Positions 58,520-64,000 of a DNA stretch of 64,000 nt are shown piece after piece. Position numbers and translations under genes: made by a program. Each line of letters begins with the position of its first letter. The first letter of the stretch is position 1. The stretch is from Telmatospirillum sp. J64-1. Lineage in GTDB: Bacteria; Pseudomonadota; Alphaproteobacteria; Rhodospirillales; Magnetospirillaceae. Location of the stretch: NCBI RefSeq assembly GCF_006980715.1, contig NZ_SBHN01000019.1:1-64000 (forward strand), written 5' to 3'. Under the pieces are notes generated by a model, which was given only the letters and a program-made list of their open reading frames with translations, made no database searches and was not told the DNA's origin.

Positions 58520-58953
58520 GAACGTCCTGTCTTGGAATCGTGAACGCGTTGAGCGAGCCAAAGGCTTTACCCCATCCGGCCTAGGCTGTGCCAGTCCCTT
58601 CGACATCGATGGAAGCAATGATGGGGAGGATGGGCTGGCACTGCCATGATCATGCCACTTTTCAGAGGCAGGACTGCCAACTAAAGCATTACAGGTACTC
58701 GACTTGTCGTGACGGTTTCGATATATTTGGCTCCATTCGCCGACACTCCCGGCCACGCCTTTCCGCGCGCGGGCTTGCTGTCGTGGCGATGTCATTCGCA
58801 AGAAGGTTTCTCCGCCGGATTAGGGTCAGACCGGCGCAATCCACGGAAAAACAGCAAACGGATACAAGCCGGCGCAGAAATGCGTACGGCCTTTATTCAT
58901 ATTTACACCCCCGAGGGCACTCCTCACCTCTCCGCTTTTACCTGGTAGAATCG
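58520..58953. other. Divergent intergenic region between tex and the glucan synthase gene
   Basis: About 430 bases without a supported gene; the glucan synthase frame stays open through most of it but without family-like sequence. TGCCAG (58589-58594) and CTGGCA (58635-58640) form an imperfect inverted repeat that may be an operator or structural element. AT content rises near 58720 (GATATATT), a possible promoter region. No clear -35/-10 pair was found. Confidence 0.45.
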
Positions 58954-61566
58954 ATGCGACTTTCAGGCGTTTTAGTTCTGATCGTGATCGTCCTGGGCAA
59001 TATCGGCGTCTGGGCCTGGATGAACCGGCCCCATTCCGACCTGCCCTGGTCCGGCACCATCCGCGGCGTGTCCTTCGCTCCCTACCAGCGGCATCACAAC
59101 CCGCTGGAAAACATCCTGCCGACGCCGGAAGAGATCGACTCCGACCTGCGTCTCCTGGCGGGCAAGGTCGATTCCGTGCGTCTCTACACCGCGCTGGAGG
59201 GCATGGAAGTCGTGCCCGAACTGGCGGCGAAATACGGCATGCGCGTCAATGCGGGGGCCTGGATCGACGACCGCCTGGGCAAGAACGAAGCGGAAATCAC
59301 CACCTTGCTGCGCATGGTGCGCAACAACCCCAATATCGACCGGGTGATCGTCGGCAACGAGGCCCTGCATCGCGGCGACGTCACGCCGGCCCAGATCGCC
59401 CGCTACATCCGCAAGGTGCGCGAGAAGGTCAGCGTGCCGGTCTCGACCGCCGAGCCGTCCTATATCTGGCTGGAATATCCCGAACTGGCGCGCGAGGTGG
59501 ATTACATCGCCATCCACATCCTGCCCTATTGGGAAGGCGTGCCGGTCGAACATGCGGTGGACTTCCTGCTCGGCCAGTATCACGAAATCCAGCGCCGCTT
59601 CCCCGATAAGCCGGTGGTCATCACCGAAGTGGGCTGGCCGAGCGCGGGCAAGAGCCGCATGCAGGCCGAACCCTCGCTGGTCAACCAGGCCCTGTTCCTG
59701 CGCCGCTTCCTGAACGTCGCCGCGCTCGAGAACATCGACTACAACATCATCGAAGCCTTCGACCAGCCCTGGAAGAAGGAGATCGAATGGTCGGTCGGCG
59801 CCCATTGGGGCATGCTGGATGCCGACCGCAATGCCAAATTCTCCTGGGTCGGCCCGGTCATCGAATTCAAGGAATGGCCGCTCCAGGCCGGTGCCGCGAC
59901 CATCCTGGCCCTCCTGCCGGTCATCTTCTTCCTTTATAAGTGGAACGACCTGCGGCCGGGAGGACGCATCTTCTTCGCCCTTCTCGTGCAGTTCGCCGCC
60001 TCGCTGGTGATCTGGTCCATGTCCATGCCGGTCATCCGCGACACCGCCCCGGCCACGGAACTGATGGTCCTGGTGCTGATCCCATCCCAGATCATGCTGC
60101 TGCTGGTGGTGCTGATCTCGGGCCTGGAACTGACCGAGCTGACCTGGACGCGCAATCCGCGCCGCCGCTTCCAGCCGCTGCCGCCCGAGGCCGCCAAGCG
60201 CTTCCCAAAGGTCTCGCTGCACCTGCCCATCTGCAACGAGCCGCCGCATATGGTGAAGCTGACGCTGGACAGCCTAGCGAAGCTCGACTACCCGAATTTC
60301 GAGGTCCTGGTTCTCGACAACAACACCCGCGACCCCGAAACCTGGAAGCCGGTGCAGGAATATTGCGAGCAACTGGGCGACCGCTTCCGCTTCTTCACCC
60401 TGGGCAAGTGGCCGGGCTTCAAGGCCGGCGCGCTGAATTTCGGCCTGACCCAGACCGCCCCCGACGCCGAGGTGGTGGGCCTGATCGACGCCGATTACGT
60501 GGTGGACAAGAACTGGCTGCGCTCGCTGATCCCCTATTTCGAGAACGAGAAAGTGGGTTGGGTGCAGGCGCCCCAGGATCACCGCGAATGGGAAGACCAT
60601 CCCTTCAAGGAAATGATCAACTGGGAATATGCCGGCTTCTTCCATATCGGCATGGTGGCGCGCAACGAGGCCAACGCCATCATCCAGCACGGCACCATGA
60701 CCCTGATCCGCAAGGAAGCGCTGGTCGATACCGGGCGCTGGGCGGAATGGTGCATCTGCGAGGACGCCGAGCTGGGCCTGCGCCTGCTCAAGCACGGCTA
60801 CGACTCGGTCTATGTCGAGCACAGCTTCGGCCACGGCCTGACGCCCGATACCTTCCTGGCCTATAAGAAGCAGCGCTTCCGCTGGGCCTATGGCGGGGTG
60901 CAGATCCTGAAGGGCCACTGGAAGGCGCTGATGCCCTTCCGCAAGAGCGGCCTCAGCGCGGCGCAGAAATATCACTTCGTCGCAGGCTGGCTGCCCTGGT
61001 TCGCCGATGCCTTCTATCTAGCCTTCACCCTGCTCAGCCTGTTCTGGGCCGCGGGCCTGGTGCTGGCGCCCCGCTACTTCGACTTCCCGCTGGCGACCTT
61101 CGTCCTGCCCACGGTGGGCGTCTTCGTCGCCAAGCTGATCCACCACCTGTTCCTCTATTCCACCCGCGTCAAATGCACGTGGAAACAGCGGCTTGGGTCG
61201 GCGGTCGCGGGGATGGGCCTGACCTATTCCGTCGCCCTGGCGATGTGGCAGGGCATCTTCACCAAGTCCACGCCCTTCTTCCGCACGCCCAAATGCGAGA
61301 ACAAGGCGGCCCTGACCCAGGGCTTCCTGATGGCCCGCTCGGAAACGCTGCTGATGCTGGGCCAGTGGCTTGCCGCAGGCGCGGTGCTGGCCTCCTATGG
61401 CTGGCACGATCCCGATGCCCGCATCTGGGCGCTGGTGATGGTGGTTCAATCCACGCCCTTCCTGGCAGCCCTGATCACCTCGATGATCAGCGCCCTACCC
61501 TCCCGTTCGGAGCGCGAGGCCAAGCGCGACAAGAAGAAGCGCGGAAACCTGGTTCCGGCCGAATAA
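58954..61566 (+). CDS. Membrane beta-glucan synthase: GH17 domain fused to GT2 glycosyltransferase
   Basis: An 870-residue inner membrane protein. One N-terminal segment is followed by a GH17-type beta-1,3-glucanase/transglycosylase domain, with acid E136 (VGNEALHRG) and nucleophile E225 (ITEVGWPS). After three membrane segments (about 310-395) comes a GT2 domain with LDNNT, DAD at 512-514, the CEDAELGLR acid motif and QRFRW from about residue 640. More membrane spans close the protein. This layout resembles enzymes making beta-1,3/1,6-linked glucans in alphaproteobacteria (NdvB/NdvC-like). The ATG at 58954 opens the first membrane segment. The product and any export partner are inferred. Confidence 0.88.
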   Translation: MRLSGVLVLIVIVLGNIGVWAWMNRPHSDLPWSGTIRGVSFAPYQRHHNPLENILPTPEEIDSDLRLLAGKVDSVRLYTALEGMEVVPELAAKYGMRVNAGAWIDDRLGKNEAEITTLLRMVRNNPNIDRVIVGNEALHRGDVTPAQIARYIRKVREKVSVPVSTAEPSYIWLEYPELAREVDYIAIHILPYWEGVPVEHAVDFLLGQYHEIQRRFPDKPVVITEVGWPSAGKSRMQAEPSLVNQALFLRRFLNVAALENIDYNIIEAFDQPWKKEIEWSVGAHWGMLDADRNAKFSWVGPVIEFKEWPLQAGAATILALLPVIFFLYKWNDLRPGGRIFFALLVQFAASLVIWSMSMPVIRDTAPATELMVLVLIPSQIMLLLVVLISGLELTELTWTRNPRRRFQPLPPEAAKRFPKVSLHLPICNEPPHMVKLTLDSLAKLDYPNFEVLVLDNNTRDPETWKPVQEYCEQLGDRFRFFTLGKWPGFKAGALNFGLTQTAPDAEVVGLIDADYVVDKNWLRSLIPYFENEKVGWVQAPQDHREWEDHPFKEMINWEYAGFFHIGMVARNEANAIIQHGTMTLIRKEALVDTGRWAEWCICEDAELGLRLLKHGYDSVYVEHSFGHGLTPDTFLAYKKQRFRWAYGGVQILKGHWKALMPFRKSGLSAAQKYHFVAGWLPWFADAFYLAFTLLSLFWAAGLVLAPRYFDFPLATFVLPTVGVFVAKLIHHLFLYSTRVKCTWKQRLGSAVAGMGLTYSVALAMWQGIFTKSTPFFRTPKCENKAALTQGFLMARSETLLMLGQWLAAGAVLASYGWHDPDARIWALVMVVQSTPFLAALITSMISALPSRSEREAKRDKKKRGNLVPAE

Positions 61567-61570
61567 GCGA

Positions 61571-61606
61571 AAGGCCCGCTGCGAAACGGCGGGCCTTCTT
61601 TTTTGG
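61571..61606 (+). terminator. Intrinsic terminator after the glucan synthase gene
   Basis: AAGGCCCGC and GCGGGCCTT pair around a 9-base loop and are followed by CTTTTTTGG. It starts 5 bases after the stop codon and separates the gene from the convergent PRC-barrel gene. Confidence 0.85.
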
Positions 61607-61616
61607 GGGAAAGGGA

Positions 61617-62342
61617 TTAGTTGCCGCTCTGATATTCGGGCATCTGCGAAAGTTCTTCCTGGCTCATGTTGACGATCACCTGGTCGCCGCTGATCTGGAC
61701 CTGATCCCAGGGTACCGCCACCTCGCGGCCCCCTATGCCGAGAACGGCGCCTTCCTGCACGACGACAGCGTCGGCCTGGCCTTGCGGCCCGATGATGACA
61801 TCGGTGATCTCACCCAGTTCCTGCCCCTGCTGATCCACGGCCGTCTGCCCGATCATGTCCTGGGCTTCCGGCCTGATCTGCGACATCTGGTCCTGGAACT
61901 GCTGTTGCTGCTGCTGTTCCTGCTGTGCCTGCTGATCCTGGGGCTGTTGTCCGGCTTCCGGCGGCGGAGGCTGTTGTGCCTGCTGATCCGAGGGTGGCTG
62001 CTGCCCGGCTTCCGGCGGTGGGGGTTGCTGCGCCTGCTGATCCGGGGGCGGCTGCTGTCCGGCTTCCGGCGGTGGCTGCTGCGCCTGCTGATCCGGGGGC
62101 GGCTGCTCTCCGGCTTCCGGCGGCGGTGGTTGCTGTGCCTGCTGATCCGGCGGAGGCTGCTGCGCCTGCTGGTCCTCGGGCTGCAGCGCTTGGCCGAGTG
62201 CGTCACGGCCGTGCTGCAACTGCTCCTGCGCGCCCTGTCCGAGCTGCTCCGCAGGCGATTGATTGTCTTGTTGCTGTGCATGGACGCCGCCACCCGCGAG
62301 GGCCAGCGACGTGGCGATCAGTAAGGTATATTTGAAACGCAT
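61617..62342 (-). CDS. Secreted PRC-barrel protein with proline/glutamine tandem repeats
   Basis: A 241-residue precursor. A signal peptide ends near VHAQ (residues 1-22). Residues 57-141 contain six copies of DQQAQQ, spaced 9, 18, 17, 18 and 17 residues apart, each followed mostly by PPP(P)EAGQQPP. A polyglutamine run follows. The C-terminal part (about 155-241) is a PRC-barrel domain (MIGQTAVDQQGQELGEITDVIIGPQGQADAVVV, then IGGREVAVPWDQVQI). GGAGG stands before the ATG. The extended repeat could span peptidoglycan. PRC-barrel proteins bind diverse partners; the function here is unknown. Confidence 0.85.
   Translation of the reverse strand: MRFKYTLLIATSLALAGGGVHAQQQDNQSPAEQLGQGAQEQLQHGRDALGQALQPEDQQAQQPPPDQQAQQPPPPEAGEQPPPDQQAQQPPPEAGQQPPPDQQAQQPPPPEAGQQPPSDQQAQQPPPPEAGQQPQDQQAQQEQQQQQQFQDQMSQIRPEAQDMIGQTAVDQQGQELGEITDVIIGPQGQADAVVVQEGAVLGIGGREVAVPWDQVQISGDQVIVNMSQEELSQMPEYQSGN
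61920..62174. repeat. Tandem coding repeat in the PRC-barrel gene
   Basis: About 255 bases consist of near-identical 51-54-base units encoding DQQAQQPPPPEAGQQPP, with one shorter 27-base unit at the start. Unit lengths differ by single codons (PPP or PPPP). Such in-frame repeats change copy number by slippage or recombination, so length probably varies between strains. Confidence 0.85.
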
Positions 62343-62459
62343 TCCAATCCTCCAGCATTGGCCTTTCGGGCACCAACACGGAAAGCCGGCCGAGGATCAG
62401 TCCCCTATTCCCATTTGCGTTTCCTTACCAAGTATCGCGGCTGGAATGCCGCCGCCCCT

Positions 62460-62792
62460 TCAGAACCCCCAGAAGGAGAGCGCGGCGATCAGCACGCCCA
62501 GGACGATCAGGAAAATCAGCCCGCCGAAGGCCCAGGCCGTTCCGGATTTGGTCTTGGAATTGCCCTCCGGCCCGGCGAAGTCCATCCGCTCCACCATGCC
62601 TTTCTGGCGACGGAGGTCGGCGCGCATGTCCTGGCTGGAGGTTGGCGTGGCGGACGCCTCGGCGTCGGTTTCCATGGGTGCCGCCGCGTAGGGATCGAAG
62701 GCATGCTTGTCGCCGGTGCGCCCCGCATCGATATCGCCACGCTGCGTTTCGCCCTTTCTCGGCACGTGCTGCGAGCTTTCGTCTCTGGCCAT
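62460..62792 (-). CDS. Small protein with C-terminal membrane anchor
   Basis: A 110-residue protein with no recognised family. The first 85 residues are hydrophilic and charged. The last 25 form one hydrophobic helix (WAFGGLIFLIVLGVLIAALSFWGF) ending at the C-terminus, so it is probably tail-anchored with its body in the cytoplasm. GAGGAGGCGAC precedes the ATG, a strong ribosome site. It follows a second small membrane protein gene by 12 bases. Confidence 0.75.
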   Translation of the reverse strand: MARDESSQHVPRKGETQRGDIDAGRTGDKHAFDPYAAAPMETDAEASATPTSSQDMRADLRRQKGMVERMDFAGPEGNSKTKSGTAWAFGGLIFLIVLGVLIAALSFWGF

Positions 62793-62804
62793 GTCGCCTC
62801 CTCT

Positions 62805-63020
62805 TTACCGCAGGACCCATTCGGTCGAGATCGACCACATCACAAGGGCCAAGGCCAGCAGCAGCCCCGGCGTCAGCAGCACATACAGCTTGTCCTCGGC
62901 CTCGGTCAGGCGCTGGAAATCGCGCATCTGCGCCTGGTGGCGCAGATATTCCCGCCAATCATCCTCCGCGCCCGGAACCTGCACCGGGTCCAGGGGATGG
63001 GATGTCATGCCCTGCTCCAT
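62805..63020 (-). CDS. Small single-span membrane protein
   Basis: A 71-residue protein of unknown family. The N-terminal 45 residues are polar (EDDWREYLRHQAQMRDFQRLTEAEDK) and the C-terminus is a single hydrophobic helix (LYVLLTPGLLLALALVMWSIS) with a short tail. AGGAGG lies 9 bases before the ATG at 63020; an earlier start is less likely. The short gap to the next gene suggests one operon of two small anchored proteins, transcribed away from the hydrogenase gene. Confidence 0.7.
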   Translation of the reverse strand: MEQGMTSHPLDPVQVPGAEDDWREYLRHQAQMRDFQRLTEAEDKLYVLLTPGLLLALALVMWSISTEWVLR

Positions 63021-63112
63021 GGATGGTCCTCCTGGGCAGATCAACAGCCGGAACGGCGATAGGGTTCCCGGCCCCCTTGCCTCGGCGGGCGAGACGGCCT
63101 TACTCTCGCGTT

Positions 63113-64000
63113 ATGAGCGAACGCGCCTTCACGCTTCTCTGGCTTCAGGCCGGGTCCTGCGGCGGCTGCACCATGGCAGCGCTGGAAGCCGAAGGCGTGG
63201 GCTTCGCCGCCCTGCTGGAACGCTTCGGCATCAGGCTGCTGTGGCATCCCTCGCTCAGCGAGGAAAGCGGGCCGGAGGCGACCGCCATCTTCGAGGCCAT
63301 CCTGACCGGAGAACAGCACCTGGACGCCCTCTGCGTCGAAGGCTCCATCCTGACCGGCCCCAACGGCACGGGGCGGTTCCAGATGCTGGCCGGGACCGGG
63401 CGCTCCATGGCGTGGTGGGTACGGGAACTGGCGGTCAGGGCGCGCCACACCCTGGCCATCGGAAGCTGCGCGGCCTTCGGCGGCATCCCGGCGGCGGGAA
63501 GCAATCCCACCGATGCTACCGGCCTGCACTATCTGGACGAGGAAGCGGGCGGTTTGCTGGGCGAATCCTGGCGCTCGCCCGGCGGCCTGCCGGTCATCAA
63601 TGTCGCCGGCTGCGCCCCCTATCCCGGCTGGATCGTCGAGACCCTAGCGGCCTTGGCCCTGGGCGACCTGCGCGCCGAGGATTTGGACATGCTGGGCCGT
63701 CCCCGCTTCTGGGCCGAGCACCTGGCCCATCACGGCTGCGGGCGCAATGAATTCTACGAATTCAAGGCCAGCGCCGTCTCCCCCTCGGACATGGGCTGCA
63801 TGATGGAAAATCTCGGCTGCAAGGCCACCCAGGCGCCGGGCGACTGCAACCTGCGGCGCTGGAACGGCGACGGGTCCTGCACCGATGCCGGCTATGCCTG
63901 CATCGCCTGCACCGTGCCCGGCTTCCAGGACCCCGCCGGGGCCTTTCAGGAAACGCCCAAGCGCGCCGGCATCCCGGTGGGCCTGCCGCTGGACATGCCC
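63113..64000 (+). CDS. hupU: [NiFe] hydrogenase small subunit, HupU/HoxB-like sensor type (partial)
   Basis: The 296 codons in the window encode a [NiFe] hydrogenase small subunit and run off the right edge without a stop. It has no Tat signal: it begins MSERAFTLLWLQAGSCGGCT, as cytoplasmic H2-sensing hydrogenases (HupU/HoxB) do. Proximal-cluster cysteines are C16, C19, one in AIGSCAAFGG and one in VAGCAPYPGW. Ligands for further clusters follow in HHGCGRNEFYE and the cysteine-rich GDGSCTDAGYACIACTVPGF. These proteins signal H2 to a kinase that controls hydrogenase genes. No clear ribosome site is seen before the ATG at 63113. The sensor subtype is likely but would need the large subunit to confirm. 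Confidence 0.85.
   Translation, partial: MSERAFTLLWLQAGSCGGCTMAALEAEGVGFAALLERFGIRLLWHPSLSEESGPEATAIFEAILTGEQHLDALCVEGSILTGPNGTGRFQMLAGTGRSMAWWVRELAVRARHTLAIGSCAAFGGIPAAGSNPTDATGLHYLDEEAGGLLGESWRSPGGLPVINVAGCAPYPGWIVETLAALALGDLRAEDLDMLGRPRFWAEHLAHHGCGRNEFYEFKASAVSPSDMGCMMENLGCKATQAPGDCNLRRWNGDGSCTDAGYACIACTVPGFQDPAGAFQETPKRAGIPVGLPLDMP

Noticed and set aside
61920-62174. Possible CRISPR-like repeat array
   Set aside because: The regular repeats are codon-periodic and encode DQQAQQPPPPEAGQQPP units; there are no unique spacers and no cas genes.

Overview
The window looks like a chromosomal segment of an alphaproteobacterium, most likely a Rhodospirillales member of the Magnetospirillum/Rhodospirillum type. 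The grounds are high GC with strong third-position GC bias, a complete ISC operon (many other alphaproteobacteria rely on SUF), an alphaproteobacterial RNase E with an enlarged S1 region, a PccR-type regulator next to propionyl-CoA carboxylase genes, a GH17-GT2 glucan synthase, and palindromic intergenic repeats of types common in this class. The genus assignment is inference. Almost every gene is a recognisable core or metabolic gene. I see no prophage, transposase, CRISPR array or tRNA.

Layout. 1-591: the 5' end of a 16S rRNA on the minus strand with its leader (boxA, promoter candidate), divergent from a short RNase J-like gene. 2.2-4.5 kb: two tandem DUF2934 small proteins, a GntR/FCD regulator and a divergent TauE/SafE transporter. 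4.6-12.5 kb (minus): the Fe-S assembly cluster cysE, iscR, a second cysteine desulfurase, iscS, iscU, iscA, hscB, hscA, fdx, iscX. 12.7-24 kb: alpha/beta hydrolase, anmK/tyrS divergent pair, a YhdP-like AsmA protein, glnE, bcp, a DUF455 ferritin-like protein and an unknown helical protein. 24-32.7 kb: rne, the cell-wall genes amiC and mrcA, and prfB, whose programmed +1 frameshift splits it into two frames. 32.7-44.7 kb: a C3 metabolism block with a sodium:solute symporter, pccR, pccB, pccA, methylmalonyl-CoA mutase and a malic enzyme. Together these take propionyl-CoA to succinyl-CoA and then, through the TCA cycle and malic enzyme, to pyruvate. 44.7-48.5 kb: a signalling cluster with a LuxR-type response regulator, a repeat-built coiled-coil protein, a GAF-GAF-PAS class III adenylyl cyclase and a small lipoprotein. 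48.6-58.5 kb (minus): tex, an orphan periplasmic binding protein, tamA and tamB. 58.9-63.0 kb: the GH17-GT2 glucan synthase, a repeat-rich secreted PRC-barrel protein and two small single-span membrane proteins. 63.1 kb to the end: the first part of a HupU/HoxB-like sensory [NiFe] hydrogenase small subunit.

The least explained parts are the coiled-coil/cyclase pair with an exact 36-residue repeat, the structured mcm-maeB intergenic region, the PccR operator candidates, the repeat-rich PRC-barrel protein with its small membrane neighbours, and the long inverted repeat between pccB and pccA. I found no clear new defence or mobile system.
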